Below are positions 1 through 9,020 of a stretch of 64,000 bases of DNA, one piece after another (positions within the stretch are counted from its first letter, which is position 1; every line of letters begins with the position of its first letter). Source of the DNA: Luteimonas huabeiensis HB2 (GTDB taxonomy: Bacteria > Pseudomonadota > Gammaproteobacteria > Xanthomonadales > Xanthomonadaceae); contig NZ_JAAN01000005.1 of the NCBI RefSeq assembly GCF_000559025.1, positions 124,001-188,000 of the forward strand, given 5' to 3'. The notes beneath the pieces are model-generated. The model did not search any database. It was given only the letters and a program-made list of their open reading frames with translations, and was not told where the DNA came from. The position numbers and the translations under genes are program-made.

Positions 1-245
1 CCGCGGCCCAGGGCCATCAGCAGGCCGCCGCCGCTGTGGCTCCAACTGGCGTCGGCACCGACCTCCGCAGGCAACCGCGGCCGCCCGTACGCATCGCGCG
101 GCAGCGGGCCGTCGAGGGCGCGCGACAGCAGCGCGCCCATCCAGGCCCGCACCTGCGGCTCGGCCGGACGGCCGCGCGCATAGGGGCCCCAGGCGCAGTG
201 CAGCGGGCCGATTCTGAGGGCGCCGGGTGGCAGGGGATCGTTCAT
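1..245 (-). CDS. 4'-phosphopantetheinyl transferase, N-terminal part (cut by window edge)
   Basis: Reading leftwards from an ATG at 245, the frame is open to the window edge and gives about 81 residues beginning MNDPLPPGALRIG. It contains GRPRLP and then SWSHSGGGLLMALGR, the conserved substrate and metal-side region of Sfp/HetI-type phosphopantetheinyl transferases, which attach the 4'-phosphopantetheine arm to carrier proteins. The catalytic Glu/Lys motif would lie beyond the edge. It is divergent from an aryl-AMP ligase whose partner would be an acyl carrier protein, which fits activation of the pigment ACP found at 28.2 kb. The family call comes from the motif only. Confidence 0.72.
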   Translation of the reverse strand, partial: MNDPLPPGALRIGPLHCAWGPYARGRPAEPQVRAWMGALLSRALDGPLPRDAYGRPRLPAEVGADASWSHSGGGLLMALGR

Positions 246-376
246 CGGCGCCTGCGCAAGCTCGACGCGCGCTGGCGTCCGGTTCGTGTGTCCATGGCGG
301 ACGCAGCGTAAGCTATCCGCGCACGCGACCGCTCGCCCGGCGCGTCGGCCCGAAGCCAGGAGGAAGCGGCCTGCCC

Positions 377-1756
377 ATGTCCGCCATCATCGACAGCACG
401 CAGCGCCCGCCCGCGCCGGCCGAAGCCGGGGCCGCCGCGCTGGCGGTCGGCGCGGCGGAGCGCGCGATCGTCCTCGACGCAGGCGGCGGCGTGCCGCTGG
501 CGCGCTTCCTCGCCGAAGTGCGCGGCCTGGCCGCGATGTTGCCCGACCGGCCCTACGCGGTGAACCTGTGCGAGGACCGCTATCGGTTCCTGGTGGCGTT
601 CTGCGCGGTGGCCGCGCGCGGGCAGACCACGCTGCTGCCGCCCTCGCGCACGCGCGCGGCGATCGAGGAGGTGCGCGCGCATCATCCCGACAGCTACTGC
701 CTGGGCGACAGCGAGCCCTGCGCCTGCGACGCGGGCCTGGCGCCGCTGCCGCACTTCGTGCGCGTGCCCGATCCGTTGCCGCAGGCGCCGGGCGCCATGC
801 CCAAGGTCGAGGACGCGCATGTGGCGGCGGTCGGCTACACCTCCGGCAGCACCGGCGCGCCGAAGGCCAACCCCAAGCGCTGGCGCGACTTCCGCGCCGG
901 CGCCGCGCAGAACGCCGCCGCGCTGGCCGACCTGTTCGGCGGCGCCGCGCCCGGCGTGGTCGCCACCGTGCCCGCGCAGCACATGTACGGCGTGGAGATG
1001 TCGGTGCTGTTCCCGCTACTGGCCGGCGCCGCGGTGCACCGCGCGCGGCCGTTCTTCCCCGACGACATCGCCGCCGCGCTGCGCGAATGCCCGGCGCCGC
1101 GGCTGCTGGTGACCACGCCGGTCCACCTGCGGGTCCTGGTCGAGTCCGGCGTCGCGCTGCCGCCGCTGGCCGCGGTGGTCAGCGCCACCGCGCCGTTGCC
1201 GGCGGAACTGGCCCGCGCCGCGGAAGCGCGCCTGGGCTGCGAGGTGCGCGAACTGTTCGGCTCCACCGAGACCTGCATCATCGCCCGCCGCCGCACCGCG
1301 CACGAGGACGCGTGGACGCTGCTGCCCGGCGTGCGCCTGCATCCCCAGCCCGACGGCACCGGCGTCGAGGCCGACCACCTCGCCGCGCCGGTGGTGCTGG
1401 CCGACCTGATGCAGCTGCTGCCCGACGGCCGCTTCCTGCTGCGCGGCCGCCAAGCCGACCTGCTGGAGATCGCCGGCAAGCGCGCCTCGCTGGGCGACCT
1501 CACCCGCCGCTTGCTGGCGATCCCCGGCGTGCAGGACGGCGCGGTGGTGCAGCTCGACGCCTGCGACGCCAGCGGCGTGCGCCGGATCGCCGCGGTGGCG
1601 GTGGCCCCGGATCTCGACGAGGCGGCGATCCTCGGCGCGCTGCGCCGGTCCGTGGACCCGGTGTTCATGCCGCGGCGCCTGCGGCTGGTGACGGCGCTGC
1701 CGCGCAACGAGACCGGCAAGCTGCCGCGCGCCGAGCTGATGGCGCTGCTGCGCTGA
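377..1756 (+). CDS. AMP-dependent ligase, probable xanthomonadin aryl-acid:ACP ligase
   Basis: The ATG at 377 follows the ribosome site AGGAGGAAG; longer upstream frames lack one. The product is 459 residues. It carries the acyl-adenylate signature YTSGSTGAPKANPKRW near residue 155, a second motif LFGSTETCI near 293, and a C-terminal lysine region NETGKLPRAEL. Enzymes of this family activate a carboxylic acid as an acyl-AMP and load it onto a thiol. Its neighbour is a phosphopantetheinyl transferase, and the window has a XanB2-type 3-hydroxybenzoate synthase and an ACP at 26-28 kb. The likely role is therefore loading 3-hydroxybenzoate onto the xanthomonadin ACP (XanA2-type). That assignment is inferred from context; the ligase family is clear. 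Confidence 0.8.
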   Translation: MSAIIDSTQRPPAPAEAGAAALAVGAAERAIVLDAGGGVPLARFLAEVRGLAAMLPDRPYAVNLCEDRYRFLVAFCAVAARGQTTLLPPSRTRAAIEEVRAHHPDSYCLGDSEPCACDAGLAPLPHFVRVPDPLPQAPGAMPKVEDAHVAAVGYTSGSTGAPKANPKRWRDFRAGAAQNAAALADLFGGAAPGVVATVPAQHMYGVEMSVLFPLLAGAAVHRARPFFPDDIAAALRECPAPRLLVTTPVHLRVLVESGVALPPLAAVVSATAPLPAELARAAEARLGCEVRELFGSTETCIIARRRTAHEDAWTLLPGVRLHPQPDGTGVEADHLAAPVVLADLMQLLPDGRFLLRGRQADLLEIAGKRASLGDLTRRLLAIPGVQDGAVVQLDACDASGVRRIAAVAVAPDLDEAAILGALRRSVDPVFMPRRLRLVTALPRNETGKLPRAELMALLR

Positions 1757-1843
1757 CGCAGCCGTCACGACGCGCTGCGCAGACTCCTCGCCGCACGCGA
1801 CGCCCCAGCCGGGGCCGCGGACCTGACGAGGAGGATCACGGCT

Positions 1844-2113
1844 ATGGGCATCATCATCTGGTTGATCGTTGGCGGCATCGTCGGTTGGCTGGCCAGCCTC
1901 ATCATGCGCACCGACGCGCAGCAGGGCATCGTCCTGAACGTGGTGGTCGGCATCGTCGGCGCCTTCATCGGCGGCCTGGCGATCGGCCCGCTGCTCGGCG
2001 CGCCCTCGATCAACAGCGGCGACATCACCATCATGAGCTTCATCGTGTCGCTGATCGGCGCGGTGATCCTGCTGGCGATCGTCAACCTGTTCCGCCGCGG
2101 CCGCGTGCGCTAG
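1844..2113 (+). CDS. GlsB/YeaQ/YmgE family small membrane protein
   Basis: An 89-residue, very hydrophobic protein with Gly-rich membrane segments (MGIIIWLIVGGIVGWLAS, VVGIVGAFIGGLAIGPLL and IVSLIGAVILLAIVNLF). This matches the transglycosylase-associated/GlsB stress protein family of the inner membrane, whose molecular role is unknown. The start has a strong GAGGAGG ribosome site. The gene stands alone and is closed by a clear intrinsic terminator at 2136-2171. Stress induction is the usual family trait; nothing in this sequence shows it directly. Confidence 0.85.
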   Translation: MGIIIWLIVGGIVGWLASLIMRTDAQQGIVLNVVVGIVGAFIGGLAIGPLLGAPSINSGDITIMSFIVSLIGAVILLAIVNLFRRGRVR

Positions 2114-2135
2114 CCGCACCCAAGGCCCGGCGGTC

Positions 2136-2171
2136 GCGAAGGCCCGGCATCCGCCGGGCCTTCGCTTTTCC
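2136..2171 (+). terminator. rho-independent terminator of the GlsB-type gene
   Basis: A perfect 13-bp stem (arms 2136-2148 and 2153-2165) with the tetraloop ATCC is followed by TTTTCC. It lies 23 nt after the stop codon. Confidence 0.85.
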
Positions 2172-2224
2172 GGTAGCCGCGCTCGTCGACCACCAGGCGC
2201 TGCCGAGCCGGCCAGGCTCCTGGC

Positions 2225-2386
2225 TGTTCTCCTTACCCTGCGAGCGGGGCACTCTGTTTTTCCCTTCCCCCGCAAGCGGGGAGCACCCTGTCTTGCGGGA
2301 GAAGGGACGACATGAACCCGCTTGCGGGAGAAGGAACAGCCGAAGGAACAGTTTCGGCGTTGCAGGTCGACTGGCGATTCGCCTAG
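2225..2386. repeat. composite palindromic intergenic repeat, copy 1
   Basis: Several copies of a short palindrome of the form CCCGCAAGCGGG, each flanked by TTCTC or CCTTCC. The right edge reads (minus strand) CTAGGCGAATCGCCAGTCGA and continues with CCTGCAACGCC, a diverged form of the edge motif of copies 2, 4 and 5. Its CTAG (2383-2386) supplies the TAG stop codon of serA. Related copies lie at 20337, 25600, 29226 and 59610. Confidence 0.75.
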
Positions 2387-3624
2387 TACAGCACCCGCGT
2401 GCGCAGCGTGCCCGGGATCGCGGCCAGCGCGCCGCGGAGCTCCGCGGCCTGCTCCTCGCTGGCGGCGACGTCGATGACCACGTAGCCCACCAGGTTGTCG
2501 GTGCGCAGGAACTGGCCGTCGATGTTGATGCCGCGGTCGCGGAAGATGTCGTTGGCCTGCGACAGCACGCCGGGCACGTTGCGGTGGATGTGCAGCAGGC
2601 GCCGCGAACCCTCGTGGCCGGGCAGCGCGACCTCGGGGAAGTTGACCGCCGACAGGGTGGAGCCGTTGTCGCTGTAGCGGATCAGCTTGGAGGCGACCTC
2701 CAGACCGATGTTGTCCTGCGCTTCCAGCGTGCTGCCGCCCACGTGCGGGGTCAGCAGCACGTTGTCCAGCCCCCGCAGCGGCGACTCGAACGGCTCGTCC
2801 GCGCCCTTGGGCTCGACCGGGAATACGTCCACCGCCGCGCCGCCGAGATGGCCATCGCGCAGCGCCGCGGCCAGCGCGTCGATGTCGACCACGGTGCCGC
2901 GCGAGGCGTTGATGAGATGGGCGCCGGGCTTCATCGCCGCGATCTCCGCCGCGCCGATCATGCCCTGGGTGGCGGCGGTCTCCGGCACGTGCAGGGTCAC
3001 CACGTCGCTGCGCGCGAGCAGGTCGCCCAGCCCGGCGGCGGCGCGCGCGTTGCCCAGCGCCAGCTTCGCCTCGATGTCGTGGAACAGCACCTGCATGCCC
3101 AGCGCCTCGGCCATCACCCCGACCTGGGTGCCGATGTGGCCGTAGCCGACGATGCCCAGCGTCTTGCCGCGCACCTCGTGGCTGCCGGCCGCGCTCTTGG
3201 ACCAGCCGCCGCGGTGGCACTGCGCGCTCTTGCCGGGAATGCCGCGCATCAGCAGGATCGTCTCGGCGATCACCAGCTCGGCCACGCTGCGGGTGTTGGA
3301 GTAGGGCGCGTTGAACACCGGGATCCCGGCCAGTTCCGCCGCCTCCAGATCGACCTGGTTGGTGCCGATGCAGAAACAGCCCACCGAGATCAGCTTGCGT
3401 GCGTGCGCCAGCACCTCGGCGCTCAGGTGGGTGCGCGAGCGGATGCCGACCAGATGGGCGTCGGCGATCGCCGCCTTCAGCGCGTCCTCGGGCAGCGACT
3501 TCTCGTGGTAGTCGATGTTGGTGTAGCCCGCGGCCTCGAACGCCTCCACGGCGGTGCGGCTGACGCCTTCCAGCAACAGTACGCGGATGTCCTGGCGGGG
3601 AAACGAGGTCTTGCGGTCCGGCAT
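2383..3624 (-). CDS. serA: D-3-phosphoglycerate dehydrogenase
   Basis: A 413-residue enzyme, the usual length for the E. coli-type form with one C-terminal ACT domain. It oxidises 3-phosphoglycerate to 3-phosphohydroxypyruvate, the first step of serine synthesis in the cytosol. The NAD-binding loop GIVGYGHIGTQVG lies near residue 156, the catalytic-region motif TPHVGGST near 297, and the last 75 or so residues form the ACT regulatory domain. SerA enzymes can also reduce 2-oxoglutarate to D-2-hydroxyglutarate. The divergent neighbour at 3747 is an FAD-linked D-2-hydroxyacid dehydrogenase that could recycle that by-product. The TAG stop lies in the edge of a palindromic repeat. Confidence 0.95.
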   Translation of the reverse strand: MPDRKTSFPRQDIRVLLLEGVSRTAVEAFEAAGYTNIDYHEKSLPEDALKAAIADAHLVGIRSRTHLSAEVLAHARKLISVGCFCIGTNQVDLEAAELAGIPVFNAPYSNTRSVAELVIAETILLMRGIPGKSAQCHRGGWSKSAAGSHEVRGKTLGIVGYGHIGTQVGVMAEALGMQVLFHDIEAKLALGNARAAAGLGDLLARSDVVTLHVPETAATQGMIGAAEIAAMKPGAHLINASRGTVVDIDALAAALRDGHLGGAAVDVFPVEPKGADEPFESPLRGLDNVLLTPHVGGSTLEAQDNIGLEVASKLIRYSDNGSTLSAVNFPEVALPGHEGSRRLLHIHRNVPGVLSQANDIFRDRGINIDGQFLRTDNLVGYVVIDVAASEEQAAELRGALAAIPGTLRTRVLY

Positions 3625-3746
3625 CGCAGCGCCACGGCGGGGGTGGGCCCTGAACGTTACGCGCCGTCCCGCTGCGCCGCAACAACGCGGTGGACGCCGG
3701 CCGCGCGCGCTGGCAGCCTGACCGGCCCGCCCCGCCGACCGCCGCC

Positions 3747-5132
3747 ATGACCGATCCGCGCCTCGAAGCCCTGCACCAGTCGCTGCCGGCGCTGCGCCTG
3801 TCGCGCGAGCCGGCCGACCTCGAACACTACGGCCGCGACTGGACCCGGCGCTGGACCCCGGCGCCGCTGGCGGTGGCCTGGCCGGCCTCGGTGGAGGAAG
3901 TGCAGGGCGTGGTGCGCTGGGCCAACGATCGGGGCGTGGCGCTGGTGCCCTCGGGCGGGCGCACCGGGCTGTCGGGCGGTGCGGTGGCCGCCAACGGCGA
4001 GCTGGTGCTGAGCCTGGAACGGATGAACCGCGTGCAGGGCTTCGACGCGGTGGACCGCACGCTGACCGTGCAGCCCGGCATCGCCCTGCAGGCGGTGCAG
4101 GAGGCGGCCGCCGCGCAGGGGCTGCAGTACCCGGTGGATTTCGGCGCGCGCGGTTCGTGCTCGATCGGTGGCAACATCGCCACCAACGCGGGCGGCATCC
4201 GCGTGATCCGCTACGGCAACACCCGCGAGTGGATCGCCGGGCTGAAGCTGGTGACCGGCGCCGGCGAACTGCTCGACCTCAACCGCGCGCTGGTCAAGAA
4301 CTCCAGCGGCTACGACCTGCGCCACCTGGCGATCGGCGCCGAGGGCACGCTGGGGATCGTGGTCGAGGCGACGCTGAAGCTGACCGATCCGGCGCCGCCG
4401 TCGCAGACCATGCTGCTGGCGCTGCCCTCGTTCGAGGTGCTGATGCGGGTGTTCGCCGAGTTCCGCGCGCGCCTGCGCCTGCAGGCGTTCGAGTTCCTGA
4501 CCGACCGCGGCCTGGCCCACGTGATCGCGCACGGCGGCACCGACCCGTTCGACGCCCGGCATCCCTACTACGTGGTCGCCGAATACGACGCCGCCGATGC
4601 CGCGCAGGAGGCCGCCGGCCTGGCCGCGTTCGAGGCGTGCGCTGCGGCCGGCTGGATCGTCGACGGCGCGATCGCGCAGAGCCAGGCGCAGGCGCAGCAG
4701 CTGTGGCGCCTGCGCGAGGGCATCACGGAAGCGGTGGCGCGCTACCGGCCGTACAAGAACGACGTCTCGGTGCGGGTGGCGGCGATGCCGGCCTTCCTGG
4801 CCGAGGCGCAGGCGCTGCTGGGCGAGGCGTACCCGGCATTCGAGGTGGTGTGGTTCGGCCACATCGGCGACGGCAACCTGCACATCAACGTGCTGCAGCC
4901 AGACGACGTGGCCGACGCGGACTTCATGCGCCAGTGCGCGCACGTCACCGAGCTGCTGGCCGGCCTGCTGCGGCGCCACGGCGGCAGCATCTCCGCCGAG
5001 CACGGCATCGGCCTGGTCAAGAAGCCCTACCTCGACAGCACCCGCAGCGCCGCGGAGATCGCGCTGATGCGCGGCCTGCGCCGCGTATTCGATCCCAACG
5101 GCGTGCTCAACCCGGGCAAGCTGTTCGACTGA
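3747..5132 (+). CDS. FAD-linked D-2-hydroxyacid (probably D-2-hydroxyglutarate) dehydrogenase
   Basis: A 461-residue protein of the GlcD/DLD/D2HGDH family. The FAD-binding PCMH domain includes LVPSGGRTGLSGGAV near residue 70 and GSCSIGGNIATNAGG near 135. The C-terminal oxidase domain has the metal-site motifs GHIGDGNLHIN and SAEHGIGLVKKPYL. These enzymes oxidise D-2-hydroxyacids and pass electrons to ETF or quinone. Divergence from serA supports D-2-hydroxyglutarate as substrate, because SerA generates it; such pairing is known in pseudomonads. Glycolate or D-lactate cannot be excluded from sequence alone. The ATG at 3747 was chosen because MTDPRLEALHQ starts the conserved region. It converges on xthA with only 22 nt between stops. 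Confidence 0.85.
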   Translation: MTDPRLEALHQSLPALRLSREPADLEHYGRDWTRRWTPAPLAVAWPASVEEVQGVVRWANDRGVALVPSGGRTGLSGGAVAANGELVLSLERMNRVQGFDAVDRTLTVQPGIALQAVQEAAAAQGLQYPVDFGARGSCSIGGNIATNAGGIRVIRYGNTREWIAGLKLVTGAGELLDLNRALVKNSSGYDLRHLAIGAEGTLGIVVEATLKLTDPAPPSQTMLLALPSFEVLMRVFAEFRARLRLQAFEFLTDRGLAHVIAHGGTDPFDARHPYYVVAEYDAADAAQEAAGLAAFEACAAAGWIVDGAIAQSQAQAQQLWRLREGITEAVARYRPYKNDVSVRVAAMPAFLAEAQALLGEAYPAFEVVWFGHIGDGNLHINVLQPDDVADADFMRQCAHVTELLAGLLRRHGGSISAEHGIGLVKKPYLDSTRSAAEIALMRGLRRVFDPNGVLNPGKLFD

Positions 5133-5154
5133 CCGTCCGGCGCCGCCCGGGCGC

Positions 5155-5925
5155 TCAGCCCAGCCGTACCCAGGCCGGCGCGTGGTCGCTGGGCCGCTCC
5201 CAGGTGCGCGGTTCGCGGTCGATCCCGGCTTCCAGCGCCGCCGGCCGCAGCGCGTCGGAGACGAGCGTCAGATCGATGCGCAGGCCCAGGTTGCGGCGGA
5301 ACGCCGCCTGTCGGTAATCCCACCAGCTGAAGACGCCGCCCGCCTCGTGATGCAGCCGGAACGCATCGTGCAGGCCCAGCGCCAGCAGCCGCTGCAGCGC
5401 CGCACGCTCCGCGGCGGAAGTGAGGATGTGGCCCTCGTTCCAGACTTCCGGGTCGTGTACGTCGCGCGCGTCCGGCGCGATGTTGAAATCGCCCAGCACC
5501 ACCAGCCGTGGATGCGCGCGCAGCTCATCGGCGATCCACTCGTGCACCGCCTCCAGCCAGCGCAGCTTGTAGGCGTACTTTTCGGTGCCCAGGTCCTGGC
5601 CGTTGACCACGTACAGGTTGATCACCCGCACGTCGCCGATGGTGGCCGCGATCGCCCGCCGCTGGTCGTCCTCGAACCCCGGGATGCCCAGCTGCACCGC
5701 CTCGATCGCCCGCCCGCGGGCCAGGATCGCGACCCCGTTGTAGGTCTTCTGCCCGTGGAACGCGCAGCCGTAGCCCAGCGCCTCCAGCGCGGCCAGCGGG
5801 AAGCGCGGGTCTTCCAGCTTGGTCTCCTGCAGCCCCACCACGTCCGGCTGCGCCTCGCCCAGCCATTGCAGCAGGTGCGGTAGGCGCACGTTGAGCGAGT
5901 TGACGTTCCAGCTGGCGATCTTCAA
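5155..5925 (-). CDS. xthA: exodeoxyribonuclease III
   Basis: A TTG start at 5925 gives a 256-residue protein beginning MKIASWNVNSLNVRLPHL, which matches where ExoIII proteins start. Upstream in-frame ATGs would add about 50 residues of non-conserved sequence running into the CRISPR trailer. Family motifs are LQETKLED (metal Glu near residue 37), VVLGDFNIAPDARDVHD (Asp/Asn active site) and RPSDHAPAWV at the end (Asp/His). The enzyme removes 3' blocking groups and cleaves at abasic sites in base-excision repair. It lies directly downstream, in the direction of transcription, of the CRISPR array, so array read-through would enter it. Confidence 0.93.
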   Translation of the reverse strand: MKIASWNVNSLNVRLPHLLQWLGEAQPDVVGLQETKLEDPRFPLAALEALGYGCAFHGQKTYNGVAILARGRAIEAVQLGIPGFEDDQRRAIAATIGDVRVINLYVVNGQDLGTEKYAYKLRWLEAVHEWIADELRAHPRLVVLGDFNIAPDARDVHDPEVWNEGHILTSAAERAALQRLLALGLHDAFRLHHEAGGVFSWWDYRQAAFRRNLGLRIDLTLVSDALRPAALEAGIDREPRTWERPSDHAPAWVRLG

Positions 5926-6045
5926 GGCGTCCGGTCCGGTGCGGGGTGGATGCGCATTGTAGAAGGCTGCGTCGCTATGGGTATCCGCACCTTCCTTGAA
6001 TCCAGGCTCCGCAGGTGCTTGCGTGGGGCAGTCCCAGGAACCGTG

Positions 6046-8845
6046 TCGGAAGCTCATGCGCCCGTGAAGGCGCGACATATGTCGAGGCCCGCCACATTAC
6101 GCCGCAGAAGTCGTTGCAATCCACGTACCCGCCAGGGCGCGACTTGCACGACGCGGCAGCGCAGGCCCGGCGTCTGCTTGTTGCAATCCACGCGCCCGCG
6201 AGGGCGCGACGTGCCCAATCCCACGACCCTAAAATACTGTCGTCGGGTTGCAATCCACGCGCCCGCGAGGGCGCGACAAGTCGCCCCGGTATTCACCGAG
6301 GAGACCGACGAGTTGCAATCCCCGCGCCCGCGAGGACGCGACCCGTCCTGGGTGCTGGCCTTCGCGTTGATCGGCTTGTTGCAATCCACGCGCCCGCGAG
6401 GGCGCGACTCTCGCAACTCGGAGCGCGCAGGGATAGTTACCAGTTGCAATCCACGCGCCCGCGAGGGCGCGACGAGCAACGCGGACAGCATCGCGGGCGG
6501 CGAGCTAGAGTTGCAATCCACGCGCCCGCGAGGGCGCGACAGTACGACAAGTCCGGATGGACGGCATACCTCAAGTTGCAATCCACGCGCCCGCGAGGGC
6601 GCGACCCGACTTTTCCGGTCGACATACTCGTCGACGAACGCGTTGCAATCCACGCGCCCGCGAGGGCGCGACGTGATGCCCGACGGCGGCGTGCGCGCCG
6701 TGGATGCGTTGCAATCCATGCGCCCGCGAGGGCGCGACCAGCAACGACCGCGCACAGCGAGAGGCCCAAGAGGTTGCAATCCACGCGCCCGCGAGGGCGC
6801 GACCCCGCCGCATTCGTTGGCGTTCCACCAGGACAGCAGGTTGCAATCCACGTGCCCGCGAGGGCGCGACTCCTCCGAATTGGGAGCGCTATCGTCGTCC
6901 CCGGTTGCAATCCACGCGCCCGCGAGGGCGCGACAGCCTCCCTGCGTCGTAGTCCAGAACATCGCCCTGCCGTTGCAATCCACGCGCCCGCGAGGGCGCG
7001 ACCCGCCGAACAGCGGGTCGAGGGCCTTGGTGCGGTCGTTGCAATCCACGCGCCCGCGAGGGCGCGACCTGGGGGCGGGCGCTTCCCGGATCGCGCTCCG
7101 CAGAGTTGCAATCCACGCGCCCGCGAGGGCGCGACCAGACCAGGTGATCGCCCTGGCGTGCGCCTACAAGTTGCAATCCACGCGCCCGCGAGGGCGCGAC
7201 GCTGACGCGACAGGGATTCCGCTTCTCCGCCGAGCAGTTGCAATCCACGCGCCCGCGAGGGCGCGACAGCGCCAGCACCTCGCCTGGCGCTTCGCCGCCG
7301 CGTTGCAATTCACGCGCCCGCGAGGGCGCGACGTGCCAGCCACACTCAGGGCACTGTTCCAGTTTGTTGCAATCCACGCGCCCGCGAGGGCGCGACGCTG
7401 TAGGGCTCGCGGATTCCGGGAATCTGGACGATGTTGCAATCCACGCGCCCGCGACGGCGCGACTACTCGCGCTGATCGGTCGCCGCCCACTCGTCGTAGT
7501 TGCAATCCACGCGCCCGCGAGGGCGCGACCTTGCCCAGAGCGAGTCCTGGCGCGGCGAGCGGATGTTGCAATCCACGCGCCCGCGAGGGCGCGACCATGC
7601 TGCGACAGCTTCAGGTCGCGCGAATGAATCCGTTGCAATCCACGCGCCCGCGAGGGCGCGACGGAATGGAAGCCGCGGCACCAGTACGACCAGCATCGTT
7701 GCAATCCACGCGCCCGCGAGGGCGCGACGACTCGTCATGGGAGGGTCGCCAAGCAGCACCTGTTGCAATCCACGCGCCCGCGAGGGCGCGACCCACGTAC
7801 ATCGCGCCTGATGGCACGCAGCGGAGGTTGCAATCCACGCGCCCGCGAGGGCGCGACTCCCAGTGCGTGCAGGGCCTTGGCGTACTTCCTCCGTTGCAAT
7901 CCACGCGCCCGCGAGGGCGCGACCTTAGCGCGCCCCCCCAAGTCTTTAAGAATCAAATATGTTGCAATCCACGCGCCCGCGAGGGCGCGACCGGCCTCGG
8001 CTCCGGCGCCGCGCACGGGTCCAGGTCGTTGCAATCCACGCGCCCGCGAGGGCGCGACGTGCTTCCAGGGGTGGTTGTTGACCGGCGTAGCGCTGTTGCA
8101 ATCCACGCGCCCGCGAGGGCGCGACTTGGGGTCGAGCAGGACAAGCTCGGCGACATCCTGTTGCAATCCACGCGCCCGCGAGGGCGCGACCGTCGAGGAC
8201 GCGCGAGTCCGCGCTCAACGCGTGGTTGCAATCCACGCGCCCGCGAGGGCGCGACAGGTGTTCGACCTCCCGCTCACCAACGTCTCGGTGTTGCAATCCA
8301 CGCGCCCGCGAGGGCGCGACTGCCACGATGGCCAAGAGCGCGGCCGGGTAGGTAATGTTGCAATCCACGCGCCCGCGAGGGCGCGACCCGTCGAGTACGT
8401 CGAGCAGCCGATGCGGGTCGCGTTGCAATCCACGCGCCCGCGAGGGCGCGACATCTACGCAAGGTGATCCCGCCGTGGAAGGTGGTGTTGCAATCCACGC
8501 GCCCGCGAGGGCGCGACTTTCCGGCCGCGACGGTGGACGGCGCATGCAACATGTTGCAATCCACGCGCCCGCGAGGGCGCGACCGGCCAGCTGCGCGCGG
8601 TCGTGATGGAAGAGTACGTTGCAATCCACGCGCCCGCGAGGGCGCGACCGAGCGGGATCTCGCGCATGGCGCGATCCCACTGACTGTTGCAATCCACGCG
8701 CCCGCGAGGGCGCGACGAGCTTCACCCGAGCCTTGATCGGTTGACCGGCGGTTGCAATCCACGCGCCCGCGAGGGCGCGACTGCCCTGGCTGAGCCGCCA
8801 GAACCTATTCTGGGGTTGCAATCCACGCGCCCGCGAGGGCGCGAC
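6046..8845 (-). CRISPR. type I-C CRISPR array, 42 clear 31-nt repeats plus one decayed terminal repeat
   Basis: By my count there are 42 repeats starting at 6113, 6180, 6247 and so on to 8815 (period 64-68 nt, spacers 33-37 nt). A decayed copy at 6046-6076 retains only the CGCGAC half and a few other bases. On the minus (crRNA) strand the repeat starts GTCGCGCCC, has a 7-bp GC stem with a four-base loop, and ends GTGGATTGCAAC. This is the type I-C form, except for GCAAC in place of the usual GAAAC. Variant repeats cluster at the low-coordinate end (6113 and 6312, with milder ones at 6708, 6840, 7302 and 7433), while copies near 8845 are identical. The leader end is therefore at 8846 beside cas2, and the crRNA is read leftwards. 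Confidence 0.98.
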
Positions 8846-9020
8846 CGCCCCAATCGTAAATCACTGAATGGGAAGGCGCGCGGAAGCAGCTTGCGCGAAA
8901 CGAACTTGTTCCCCGGCAATCGGCGGGCCGAGAGCGGGCGAAGGTGCGGAGAGGTATGAAAAACAACGGCTTGCAAAAGCGCGAACCTGCTGGGGGTTTG
9001 CCGGCCGCTTGGGGTTCGCG
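8846..9020 (-). promoter_or_regulatory. CRISPR leader
   Basis: These 175 nt between the cas2 stop and the first, perfectly conserved repeat form the leader by position. On the minus strand they contain a T-rich patch (GTTGTTTTTCATACC) in otherwise GC-rich sequence, a plausible promoter zone. They end in CAGTGATTTACGATTGGGGC immediately before the repeat. No ORF with a ribosome site is seen here. Confidence 0.8.

Noticed and set aside
1016..3748. Very long antisense open frame across the AMP ligase, GlsB and serA
   Set aside because: An effect of high GC content. The sense-strand genes carry recognisable motifs, and the antisense translation is Arg/Ala/Gly-rich without a family pattern. The same holds for the antisense frames over ppc, the molybdenum hydroxylase and the GMC gene.
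5950..8960. Long open frames rich in CNPRAREGAT, LQSTRPRGRD or VAIHAPARAR repeats
   Set aside because: They are translations of the CRISPR repeats in all six frames. The 31-nt repeat lacks stop codons and the period keeps frames open; no ribosome site or protein-like composition supports a gene.
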